Origin: Cyanobacteria bacterium SZAS LIN-3
GTDB taxonomy: Bacteria > Cyanobacteriota > Vampirovibrionia > Obscuribacterales > Obscuribacteraceae
Direction: 5' to 3'
Assembly: GCA_018266215.1 (NCBI GenBank)
Contig: JAFEAV010000048.1
Span: 1-50,215, forward strand
DNA: 50,215 nt
A program made the translations under genes and the position numbers. Numbering within the stretch: the first letter of the stretch is position 1; each line of letters starts with the position of its first letter. Under the pieces are notes generated by a model that worked only from the letters and a program-made list of their open reading frames with translations, was not told where the DNA came from and did not search any database. This document shows positions 17,595 through 25,075 of the stretch, piece after piece.

Positions 17595-18695
17595 CTAGGG
17601 CTTGAAGCCCAGCTTCGACGGGCTGTGGTCGAGGGTGATGAACTGCCCCCGGGTCCAGCCGTACTTCGCCGCCACCGAGTAGAACTGCTCGATGCGCTTG
17701 GGCTCGCCCGGCGTGTTGACCATGAAGTTGCCGATGGCCGAGGGCAGCGGTCCCAGAATCATCATGCCGCCGTCGGTGCCGGCTGAGTCGCCGTCGCGAC
17801 CGGCGATGACGATCTTGGTCTCGTCCAGGGTGGTCCAGCCGAACCGGGCACGGTTGACGTGCATCCAGTAGTGCAAGCTGATCGGCTTGCCGGGCTGCGG
17901 CTTGGAGTGCCAGTCGCCGCCGGTCACCTCGTAGGTGTGGTTGACGCCGGTGGCCACGCCGTTCTCGTAGATGAGGTGCGAGCCGACGACGTTCTCGGGC
18001 TTGACGCCGAGATAGGGAGCGCAGGCGATGGCCAGCTCCTGGTCGCCATTGGAGACGATCACCACGTGGACGCCGATGGACTCGAGGTAGAGGTTCTCCT
18101 CGCGCACACCGGGATAGACGCGGTCGGCATAGGCCGGGGCGAAAGCCTCCACCTGCGCCAACTTCTCGGCCTTGCTCAGACCGATCTGCGAAGGCCAGTA
18201 GGCGCCGGACCAGAAGTCCAGCATGCCGATGCCCTCACCGCCGTCTTCCTTGGCCAGCCACTTGGCGATCACCGCCGCCGGCAGAGCCTCGGCCTTGTGA
18301 CCGAAACCGAGAGCCTGAGCGGCCGTCTTCAGCCAACGACCGACCCGGTTCTTCTCCAGGCTGAGGAGAAACTTGCCGATGACGGCCAGCTGCGCCGGCG
18401 AGAACTTCTTGTTGCGGGCGCGCCAGTCGAAGAAGAAGGTGAACACGTCACCGGCGCCCTGCGTCTTGTCCACGTCCTTGAGCCAGAAAACTTCGCGCCC
18501 GGCGGCCTTTTCGGAGGCGACCCAGGCGACGAATTCGGGCGACTTGAGATACTCCAGTCGCTGCGCGGTGGTCATGCGGGAAGCGCGCGGATTGCCGCTG
18601 TCCCGACTGCCGCCGGCGATTTCAAACAGCTTTCGCTGCGCGAGTTCCAGAGGCGTGGCCCCGGAATTCGCTCTTGCACAGTTTTTCATGCACAT
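17595..18695 (-). CDS. HAD-superfamily phosphatase (SerB-like fold)
   Basis: A 366-aa hydrolase of the haloacid dehalogenase superfamily. All four catalytic motifs are visible: DVDKT (Asp74/Asp76), the VSNG block at about 216, a Lys in SKPQPGK and acidic residues in AGRDGDSAGTDGG. A large helical cap lies between the first two. The nucleophile Asp would form a phospho-aspartate; the substrate is unknown. The ATG at 18695 has AAGGAG 8 nt upstream. It starts 12 nt after the radical SAM gene, so the two form an operon. Third positions are almost all G or C. The residues before motif I and the long cap are unusual for SerB. Confidence 0.78.
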   Translation of the reverse strand: MCMKNCARANSGATPLELAQRKLFEIAGGSRDSGNPRASRMTTAQRLEYLKSPEFVAWVASEKAAGREVFWLKDVDKTQGAGDVFTFFFDWRARNKKFSPAQLAVIGKFLLSLEKNRVGRWLKTAAQALGFGHKAEALPAAVIAKWLAKEDGGEGIGMLDFWSGAYWPSQIGLSKAEKLAQVEAFAPAYADRVYPGVREENLYLESIGVHVVIVSNGDQELAIACAPYLGVKPENVVGSHLIYENGVATGVNHTYEVTGGDWHSKPQPGKPISLHYWMHVNRARFGWTTLDETKIVIAGRDGDSAGTDGGMMILGPLPSAIGNFMVNTPGEPKRIEQFYSVAAKYGWTRGQFITLDHSPSKLGFKP

Positions 18696-18707
18696 AACAG
18701 AAACTCC

Positions 18708-19622
18708 TTAGATTTTGATGACCTTTTGAGCCGCTTTTGGCAGGTCGTAGATAACAGCGCCTTCGTACTGCCAGTCGGTCGTGATCCGGCCCGGGGGCAG
18801 GAAGATGAGCTGACGGCTTTCGTTGGCGTCGGGAGAAACGGTGAGACAGCTGGACAGGCAGAGGTTTTGCCCGCCGATGTCGTAGATCTTGGCTCCCCAG
18901 GGGAGGGTGGCGATGACCGCGCCGTGCTTGTCGGCAAAAGCGTGAATCTCACGCAGTTGCTCGTCGCTCAGAGCCGCCTTGACGGCAGCGTCATAGAGTT
19001 TGCCGTCGCGGCTGGCGGTCGGCTTGTTCACGGGCAGAGCAGTGATTTGCTCCACTCGATGGGTTCGGCAGAAGGCCATGAATTGCTTCAGGCTTTCTGG
19101 CGAATCCACGTCTCCGCGCTGCATGATCAGTGTCATGCGAACGTTGAAACCGAAGGCGTGCAGGTCATCGATCAGCTTGCGCAGGTCGATGTACTGCTTT
19201 TCCCTTGGGGTGTAGTTGAGGCGATTGCGCTCGGGGTCCGAGCTGACAACCGAGATGCACATGTGCGTCAGACCGAGCTTGCGCCAGGTGCGCAGATGTT
19301 CGTCGGTGACGGGCTTGCGCTTGGCGATGAGGATGCCGTTGGTCTGCATCTCGATGAAGGGGAAGCGCCATGGCTGGAGCAACTGCAGATACTGTGTCAC
19401 CTGCTCCGGGAAGATGGTCGGCTCGCCCTTGCTTGTGATGCGCGCGGTGTCGAGATTGTTCATCTCGGCAATGCGGCAGGCACGCTGGAAGCTGTCGACA
19501 TCGATTTCGGGTGCTTTGGCGTCGGAGACCTGATTCTTGGGGGTCATTCCGGCGACGCACCAGGCACAGCGGGCGTTGCAGGCTAGCGAGCCAGCAACGA
19601 TGCAAAAGGTGTGATACTTCAT
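18708..19622 (-). CDS. Radical SAM protein
   Basis: A 304-aa radical S-adenosylmethionine enzyme. The 4Fe-4S cluster is bound by Cys15, Cys19 and Cys22 (CNARCAWC, a CX3CX2C motif). The GEP motif appears as SKGEPTIFP, and MQTNGILI follows the barrel order of the family. Two further Cys near the C-terminus (LCLSSC) may hold an extra cluster or be structural. The reaction is unknown; no precursor peptide or known pathway gene is adjacent apart from the HAD phosphatase 12 nt downstream. Codon use is extremely G/C-ending. Confidence 0.85.
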   Translation of the reverse strand: MKYHTFCIVAGSLACNARCAWCVAGMTPKNQVSDAKAPEIDVDSFQRACRIAEMNNLDTARITSKGEPTIFPEQVTQYLQLLQPWRFPFIEMQTNGILIAKRKPVTDEHLRTWRKLGLTHMCISVVSSDPERNRLNYTPREKQYIDLRKLIDDLHAFGFNVRMTLIMQRGDVDSPESLKQFMAFCRTHRVEQITALPVNKPTASRDGKLYDAAVKAALSDEQLREIHAFADKHGAVIATLPWGAKIYDIGGQNLCLSSCLTVSPDANESRQLIFLPPGRITTDWQYEGAVIYDLPKAAQKVIKI

Positions 19623-20028
19623 GCTTGGACCTGTCTGGGTTCGGGAGAGTTGAGCAGTCGAAGACGGGGCCGTGACGAATTACGGCCTGATCCGGAAGAC
19701 TCAAGTCTCAAATTGAAGATGCGAAAAATAGAGTGGGTGGCTTGGTGCTGCTCTAAAAAGATGCTCGCGAAAGAGAGAGAAGAATTGATGCTTTAATCTC
19801 GCGCTTTGCTGGTATTAAAGCTCAAGAGCTGTTACGGGATAAGAGTTTAAAACTCTGTCACAGGTCGCGCGAACGGATGTGATCTGTCGCTTCAACTAGT
19901 ATTTTCCGCGCTCACGCATCTAGCGCGAAGGTTTGGCTTATAAGCCCGGCCTTTTTGTCTTTCAGGCGCCCGTGGGCCTTTTGGCTCGCGGCAGGGCCTC
20001 GCATGACTGAGGGGTATCTGTTCGGTGG

Positions 20029-20054
20029 AAACTCAAGCGATATCGCTTGAGTTT
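20029..20054. repeat. 26-bp perfect palindrome
   Basis: AAACTCAAGCGAT is followed directly by its exact reverse complement, with no spacer. A-run on one side and T-run on the other make it look like a two-way terminator, but no gene ends near it on either strand. It could equally be an operator or a recombination site. Confidence 0.6.
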
Positions 20055-20362
20055 TCGTAGCGGATCCCTCGTTTCGCTTCCGGGTGGATCTGGTGGGCGG
20101 CGGACAGGTCGACCCCATTTTTTTGAGACTGTTTCAGCTGCTTATAAAGCTCAAATTGGCCCCGGCAATGTTCGTCTGCCTGCAACAGTCGCCCGGCACA
20201 ACAAAAATTGCCGCAGTTGTAATAAGATATCGAGGTCCGTTTAAGCGCTCTTGCAATGTGCTCCAGCGGGCCAATCTACATTTAGGTTGCTCATTGACAG
20301 GTGCCGACAAACTGCTGCCTGATTGACTCTATAGGCCCTGGCCGGCCGGTTTCCCCTGCCCT

Positions 20363-20378
20363 CATCCTAAAGGATGAT
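20363..20378. promoter_or_regulatory. TCATCCT-AA-AGGATGA dyad, site 1
   Basis: A symmetric 7-2-7 inverted repeat, the best example of the series found in this window. It lies 143 nt before the start codon of the three-USP operon. The geometry matches NarL-family operators; the regulator is inferred. Confidence 0.5.
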
Positions 20379-20464
20379 TACCGCCGGGTATGGTTTGAGT
20401 CAAAAGTCAGCAGCGCGGCTGAGGCGTGGGCTTGAGCAGTCTGCGAGAGTAGTTGTAGGCCTCC

Positions 20465-20479
20465 TGGGAGTGACTCCCA
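20465..20479. promoter_or_regulatory. TGGGAGT-G-ACTCCCA dyad
   Basis: A perfect 7-bp inverted repeat with a one-base centre, 42 nt before the start codon of the USP operon. It is placed to overlap the promoter, so an operator or a leader hairpin is possible. Confidence 0.4.
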
Positions 20480-20521
20480 ACGAATTTACTTATAGTCCAG
20501 CAAACAAGCGAGAAGCGAATT

Positions 20522-21475
20522 ATGAACCGCAAAAAGATACTATTAGCCTTTGATGGCTCTCTCCAATCTCTAAATGCCGCGGAGCTTTGCTGGAGTTTGG
20601 CCGGCAAGTATCCGGTGAGATTGACGGCTCAGCATGTAATCAATACTGTTGGGCTCTGGCAATTACTTAATTATGAACTGCCAGGTTTGACCGGCAGTGG
20701 CCCCTATATAAATGCACATCAAAACATGTGCCAGGAACTGCGCGCCATTGGTGAAACACTCGTATCCATTTATGAAACGAAGGCAAAGGCGCAGGGTATG
20801 GCAGACCAGTGCGTCCTGGATGAGGGAGACGCTCTCAGCGAGGTCGTCAGGCGCGCTCGTGCCCATGACCTGGTTGTGATCGGACATCACGCCGCCAAGC
20901 CCGTACCGGGTGCGGTCATTTCTCAAGGTGTGCGCTGCCTGCCTTTATATCCCAAGCAATTTTCCATGGCCGAAGAACTCTCCCGACTGCTCGAAAAGCC
21001 TCTTCTGATTGTGCAGGGTAAGGCTCCCGCCTGGAAGAAGTTGAAGCTGATTTTGCACGGGGATCAGGGCGTGCCTGAGGCCTTTCGTGCGGCGGCCGAC
21101 TGGTGTGACTTCCTGCGCATCGAGCTGGAAGTGAACAGCTATTTTGTTGATGACGAAGAGGATACCGACGTATTTGAATTGGCCGGTTTGTTGAAAGAGA
21201 CAAAAGGCCTCTATCCGGATTTGAAGGTAACTGTGCATAAGGCCAAACTCTGGCCTTCCCGGACGGACAGCACAAAGGCCCAGGTTGAATGCGAAGAAGA
21301 TGCCCTGGTAATGATTCCGACCTTGCCCGGCCCGGACGGTCGACGCAGTATGTTCGGCACGGCGCCGGAGCTCTTCGTCCGTTGCAGTAATGTTCGTTCG
21401 TTAATGTTCTGGCCTGCGCTGGTGGATGCCACCGCCGGAGCGGAAAACATGGAAACTGCGGCAGTAAGCAAGTGA
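20522..21475 (+). CDS. Universal stress protein, two-domain, divergent
   Basis: A 317-aa cytoplasmic UspA-superfamily protein. The first domain has the opening strand ILLAFDGS (about residues 6-13) and DLVVIGHH (about 118) but lacks the Gly-rich ATP loop; the second domain (from about 170, KLKLILHGD) is weaker still. It therefore probably does not bind ATP. It heads an operon with two single-domain USPs and an acyltransferase (gaps of 37, 18 and 81 nt). The control region upstream holds two dyads. Confidence 0.75.
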   Translation: MNRKKILLAFDGSLQSLNAAELCWSLAGKYPVRLTAQHVINTVGLWQLLNYELPGLTGSGPYINAHQNMCQELRAIGETLVSIYETKAKAQGMADQCVLDEGDALSEVVRRARAHDLVVIGHHAAKPVPGAVISQGVRCLPLYPKQFSMAEELSRLLEKPLLIVQGKAPAWKKLKLILHGDQGVPEAFRAAADWCDFLRIELEVNSYFVDDEEDTDVFELAGLLKETKGLYPDLKVTVHKAKLWPSRTDSTKAQVECEEDALVMIPTLPGPDGRRSMFGTAPELFVRCSNVRSLMFWPALVDATAGAENMETAAVSK

Positions 21476-21512
21476 AGACCCCGGCAACAGGGGCTATTCG
21501 AGGACTGAGCTG

Positions 21513-22022
21513 ATGAAAATTCTAATAGCAGTAGCCGATCAAGACAGCGGTGCGCAATTGACCGAATATGCGATCAAGTATTTTGGCAACGGCAACGCCG
21601 AAATCCTGATCTTGCATGTGATTGAGCCTCTCTGCAAACTGCCCTACATGGACGGCTTGAGCCAGGCTATTTGCGACAAGTTGCAGGATGAAATGGCCCA
21701 GGAGGCCAGGGTTCTGGTGCGCAATCTGGCTCTGCGCCTGCGGGACGAGTACCACAGTACGAAAATTTCGGAAAAGGTGCTGTTCGGCGGCGCCGCCGAC
21801 ATGATTATTGATGCTGCTCTGGCCTATGAAGCTGATTTGATTATTGTCGGATGCAGACGACTTGACGGTCTGGCCAGGCTCGTAGCCAGTCGCGTTTCCA
21901 CCGCGGTGATGGAGCGGGCCCGCTGTGCTGTCCTGGTGATGCGGGACAAGAAAGCACGCATTGAAGCCGGCGCTCGCGCCGGTGGTGATTTTTCCAATTC
22001 GTCAGTCACTGTTTACGTCTGA
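21513..22022 (+). CDS. Universal stress protein
   Basis: A 169-aa single-domain UspA-family protein. It begins MKILIAVADQDSG, has the strand DLIIVGCRR (about residue 110) and ends with CAVLVMRD. The ATP loop is altered: the usual GSHG reads GCRR and the distal Gly-Ser is RVS, so nucleotide binding is doubtful. A short basic, Gly-rich tail follows. It is the second gene in the stress-protein operon, between a two-domain and a canonical member. Confidence 0.85.
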   Translation: MKILIAVADQDSGAQLTEYAIKYFGNGNAEILILHVIEPLCKLPYMDGLSQAICDKLQDEMAQEARVLVRNLALRLRDEYHSTKISEKVLFGGAADMIIDAALAYEADLIIVGCRRLDGLARLVASRVSTAVMERARCAVLVMRDKKARIEAGARAGGDFSNSSVTVYV

Positions 22023-22040
22023 GGCAGATCAGGAGGACCT

Positions 22041-22556
22041 ATGAAAATTTTAGTGGCAGTGGAAGACCCCGGGGCCGCCGCAATCGTGGCTGATTACGCC
22101 TGTGACAAGGCCAAGCTGGCCAATGCTCAGGTGAAAATCCTCAATGTCATTCCCTCTTTATTTGCTTACACTTCTCTGGCCGTGGTGCCCGAGCTGCTCG
22201 ATGATATGCGGCGCGAGAGCCGGCATAATGCCGGTACCCTTGTCCATGAGATTGCCGAACGTCTCGCTAAAGGGTGTCCGACGGCGGTTGTGGAAGAGCA
22301 GATAGCCGAAGGGTCGCCGGCGGAGACGATTTTGTCGGTTGCTTCCCAGTGGGACGCTGATCTGATTATTATCGGTTCGCATGGCAGAAGGGGGCTCAAT
22401 CGCCTGGTTCTGGGCAGCGTTTCCATGGCTGTGGTCGGCGCCGCCGAGTGCCCTGTCCTGGTTGTTAAAACGCGCGGCAACGGCACGACGCACGTTGATA
22501 AAGGCAGTGAGCAGGATACTTCCAGTAAAGATAAGGGACATCCGGTCAAGGTCTGA
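22041..22556 (+). CDS. Universal stress protein, ATP-binding type
   Basis: A 171-aa UspA-family protein with the intact ATP motif G2xG-9x-GS (GSHGRRGLNRLVLGSVS, about residues 113-129) and closing strand CPVLVVK. Such proteins bind ATP and act in survival during starvation, hypoxia or redox stress. A hydrophilic tail of about 25 residues follows the domain. AGGAGG sits 6 nt before the ATG. The next gene's frame continues directly after this TGA in the same reading frame. Confidence 0.92.
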   Translation: MKILVAVEDPGAAAIVADYACDKAKLANAQVKILNVIPSLFAYTSLAVVPELLDDMRRESRHNAGTLVHEIAERLAKGCPTAVVEEQIAEGSPAETILSVASQWDADLIIIGSHGRRGLNRLVLGSVSMAVVGAAECPVLVVKTRGNGTTHVDKGSEQDTSSKDKGHPVKV

Positions 22557-22637
22557 CCGGATGACGATGGCCGTAGTTTTGACGAGCCAACGGAATCCGG
22601 TGCGGTAATTGCCCTGGCCAAACTGATACTGCCGGCG

Positions 22638-23816
22638 GTGTTGCTGGCCAAGTACGGATCGACTGAACTGCATATAAATCCCGAAGGCCGCGCTATTTTT
22701 GAGCGCCTCTCCGGCAAGCGGGCGATTATTTGTCCGAATCACCCCAGTTGGGACGATTCGGACATGATTTTTGCTCTGTCCAAGCTGGTGGACGAAAATT
22801 TTTACTACCTGACGGCCTGGGAGGTTTTTCACGGTCAAATCGGCTATCGCTACTGGCTGCAGCATATCGGTTGTTATTCCGTTGTCCGCGGCTTCCCCGA
22901 CCGGCTTTCATTCAAAACAACCCGTGATCTGCTGGTGGCCGGTCGGCATAAAATCGTCATCTTTCCCGAAGGCGAAATTTCGCATGACAGTCGCAAGCTG
23001 CTGCCGCCCAGACCGGGTATGGTGCGGGCTGCATTCTCGGCCCTGCAACAGCTTTTGGCGCAGAACAAACGTGAATCTCTCTATCTCATTCCCCTGGTTT
23101 TGAAATATCGACTGCATGGAGACGTGGAGAATGTCTTGCAGGACTGTCTCTGGCACCTGGAATCGGCCCTCGATATCTACGGCCAGGATAGCTTTCCCCT
23201 GCATTTGCGCGTCAAGCGTGTGGCGGATGCGCTTTTGCGTCGCCTGGAGGGCGAGTATCGCGAACTGCCCGAGGCCGAGAGCGAGGCCGCTTTCAGCAGT
23301 CGAATCGATCGTCTGCGCGGCAAAATAATCGAGCATGTCAGTGCTGAATTGAGTTATCCCGTGCCGGCGGGCCTGAGTCAGATTGAGGCCGCGCATCTTC
23401 TCCAGAGCGTGGTTTACCGCGCCCTTTACGACAAGCGTGTGCATGGTCATTGCCATCCGGAGAAGCTGCCGCCTCGAGGAAAATTGCGCCTTCTGGCCAA
23501 GGACCTGCATCGGGTGGTGGATTTCATTTCCATCAGCGACGATTTCGTCAGCCCCGATTCTTCTTTTGAACGCCTGGCCGAGTTGATCGACTTGCTGGAG
23601 AACGAGATCCTGCATTGCCGCACGCACAAAGGCATAAAGACCGTATCGTTTCATGTGGGAGAGCCGATTGATCTGCTCAAGTATTACGATCGCTATCAGC
23701 AAAGCAAGAGGACAGTTGAAAACGAAGTCCTCAGTCGCTACGAGCAAGAGATGGAGCGGCTTTTGAGCTGCGACGAAGATTTGCAACCGGTCCCCGGGGT
23801 GGTGCAGAAAACCTGA
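22638..23816 (+). CDS. PlsC-like acyltransferase domain protein
   Basis: A membrane-associated glycerophosphate-type acyltransferase: NHPSWDD gives the HX4D catalytic pair (His35/Asp40 counted from GTG 22638), FPEGEIS at about 112 is the substrate-binding block, and PPRPGMVRAAF follows. About 230 C-terminal residues are predicted helical and unrecognised. The start is uncertain. GTG 22638 has a poor ribosome site, and no ATG exists in frame back to the TGA of the preceding USP gene, yet the intervening codons (ending VIALAKLILPAVLLAKYG) look protein-like and would supply the usual hydrophobic lead-in. A CTG/ATT start or readthrough is possible. Confidence 0.75.
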   Translation: MLLAKYGSTELHINPEGRAIFERLSGKRAIICPNHPSWDDSDMIFALSKLVDENFYYLTAWEVFHGQIGYRYWLQHIGCYSVVRGFPDRLSFKTTRDLLVAGRHKIVIFPEGEISHDSRKLLPPRPGMVRAAFSALQQLLAQNKRESLYLIPLVLKYRLHGDVENVLQDCLWHLESALDIYGQDSFPLHLRVKRVADALLRRLEGEYRELPEAESEAAFSSRIDRLRGKIIEHVSAELSYPVPAGLSQIEAAHLLQSVVYRALYDKRVHGHCHPEKLPPRGKLRLLAKDLHRVVDFISISDDFVSPDSSFERLAELIDLLENEILHCRTHKGIKTVSFHVGEPIDLLKYYDRYQQSKRTVENEVLSRYEQEMERLLSCDEDLQPVPGVVQKT

Positions 23817-23875
23817 AAAATCAGGGGCTTAAAGCGCTTAAAGTGCTAAAAAGGCAGAAAATGCCAAAAAGATGG

Positions 23876-23923
23876 AAAAACTGCTGATGGTTGAAGGAGA
23901 AGAAGTTCCCCAACCATCAGCAG
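23876..23923 (-). terminator. Terminator of 84-aa/104-aa gene pair
   Basis: A perfect 13-bp stem (CTGCTGATGGTTG with CAACCATCAGCAG) has a 17-nt loop; on the minus strand it is followed by TTTTT. It begins 17 nt after the stop of the 84-aa gene. Confidence 0.85.
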
Positions 23924-23939
23924 TCTTGCTACGTAAGCC

Positions 23940-24194
23940 TCAGGCCCCTTGTTCTTCCTGGTGGATATCGAAGGACATGTTCTCCACCACCACTTCGGCG
24001 CACCCGAGGTGGGCGCCAAAGACTTCTATGAAGAAGTGCAGCTGCATTTTGCCCAGCAACTCCTCTTGCGGAACAGCCATATGGTGACCGCTCAAGCGGC
24101 TGTGGTCGGCGTAGTACCGGGTCAGAATCTCCCTGCCGCGCGCGGTGAGCTGGACCTGCACCAGGTCATTGAAGTTGACTTTGTGAACGGACAT
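23940..24194 (-). CDS. Small protein with phage-like pattern
   Basis: Not firmly recognised. An 84-aa protein with VQVQLTARGREIL near the start, then MQLHFFIEVFGAHLG and a late VENMSFDI strand. This order (LTxxG, then a hydrophobic block with FGxH, then an Asn-containing strand) resembles small proteins common in tailed phages; no function is known. CAGGAG lies 7 nt before the ATG. Third positions are mostly G/C. It is downstream of the 104-aa gene by 47 nt and ends at a strong terminator. Confidence 0.7.
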   Translation of the reverse strand: MSVHKVNFNDLVQVQLTARGREILTRYYADHSRLSGHHMAVPQEELLGKMQLHFFIEVFGAHLGCAEVVVENMSFDIHQEEQGA

Positions 24195-24241
24195 TTTGAC
24201 TCTCCTGAGTAAACCAAATGACGGGGCGAGAGCGACGGCTG

Positions 24242-24556
24242 TCAGGCCGCTTCTTCGTTCAACAGTGCCTCCAGCGGCAGGAAGTGATCGCCGTCGCGGG
24301 TCATGAGCAGGACGCCGCAGCGATGATCGGCCGGGCGATAGTTCTGCCAGGGGGCGGCGGCGAGATTGGCATAGAGGGCCGCAACCCGGGAGGGGCAGAT
24401 CTTGCCGTCGGCACGACCGGCGCAGAAGACATACATGCCGCTCGGGCCGAAGACCGGCGAGAGGTCGGCGTGGGTCAGCTCGAGCCGCTCAAGCAAACGG
24501 GCAAACTGGACGAGCTCGTTGTTGGCGAGCTCTTCCATGGTCTGGTTAGCGGACAT
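24242..24556 (-). CDS. Small protein of unknown function
   Basis: Not recognised. A 104-aa acidic protein: a helical N-terminus (MEELANNELVQFARLLERL), then FGPSGMYVFCAG, a central Cys (KICPSRVA) and GVLLMTRDGDHFLPL at the end. The start at 24556 is chosen for the AAGGATG ribosome site just upstream; longer in-frame starts lack one. Codon use is strongly G/C-ending, like the 84-aa gene that follows. A 7-bp dyad at 24705-24721 lies about 150 nt upstream. Confidence 0.68.
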   Translation of the reverse strand: MSANQTMEELANNELVQFARLLERLELTHADLSPVFGPSGMYVFCAGRADGKICPSRVAALYANLAAAPWQNYRPADHRCGVLLMTRDGDHFLPLEALLNEEAA

Positions 24557-25075
24557 GTTCTCATCCTTTTTGCTGGTGTTTCGGGGGTGTGGAGCGCTTT
24601 TGATTCGCGCAAGCTGGCAGGCACTAGCCAAACTGACAAACGCGTAATGCCACCACAGACGATAGCAAAGCCGGACGCAGTACTTCCTGGTCGATCGCTT
24701 CACTCATGACCGGCGGTCATGCAAAAAGGGCTCTGGTAGGCAAGATTGGTGGTGAAAGTAGTTGGTTGCCGCCGGGAATTGGAGGAAAAAGGAATACGCT
24801 CAATATACTTGCGGTCGTGGGGCTGAGGCAATGTGAGTGATGGGAAAACCTCGTATTTCGCTCTGTTCTTGCCTCGCCCAGTGGCGCGCGCCTGCGCCAG
24901 CTGTGCTAATAGGTGGTATCATATATGGTGGCGTAAACACAAAGAGACAACCCGGGTAAGCTCGGGTTGTCTGTGGCGAAATTTGGATGGGCAATGCTGT
25001 GCTACTGGCCTTAAAGTACAATGCCAGGTTGACACATGTCTGACATAGTTCGCCTCATGCTATATGTGGCGGATT
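24557..25075. other. Non-coding stretch
   Basis: About 520 nt with no supported gene. It holds the dyad CATGACC-GGC-GGTCATG at 24705-24721, probably in the promoter of the 104-aa gene, and a hairpin at 24945-24972 that may end the stress-protein transcript coming from the right. Confidence 0.45.
24945..24972 (-). terminator. Possible terminator of USP transcript
   Basis: A perfect 10-bp stem (AGACAACCCG with CGGGTTGTCT) has an 8-nt loop; on the minus strand it leads into a T-rich CTTTGTGTTT. It is about 100 nt beyond the stop of the USP gene at 25076. Confidence 0.5.

Larger units (their letters stand above)
19623..20521. other. Non-coding stretch with dyads
   Basis: Nearly 900 nt with no convincing gene. 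It contains a short dyad AGAGTTT-A-AAACTCT at 19842-19856, a 26-bp perfect palindrome at 20029-20054, the TCATCC-type dyad at 20363-20378 and a TGGGAGT dyad at 20465-20479. It includes the promoters of the radical SAM pair (left) and the stress-protein operon (right). I looked for tRNA arms and a conserved T-loop and found none. Confidence 0.5.

Noticed and set aside
17859..19586. A 575-codon open frame on the plus strand
   Set aside because: It is antisense to the radical SAM and HAD genes, which have clear motifs and ribosome sites. Long antisense frames are expected where third positions are nearly all G/C.
19901..20160. Possible tRNA or structured RNA gene
   Set aside because: Local stems exist, but I found no T-loop consensus, no anticodon arm and no CCA-end context.
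20349..20380. DosR box (GGGACT...AGTCCC)
   Set aside because: The dyad here has inward TCATCCT/AGGATGA halves and does not match the DosR consensus; only the NarL-type geometry is kept.
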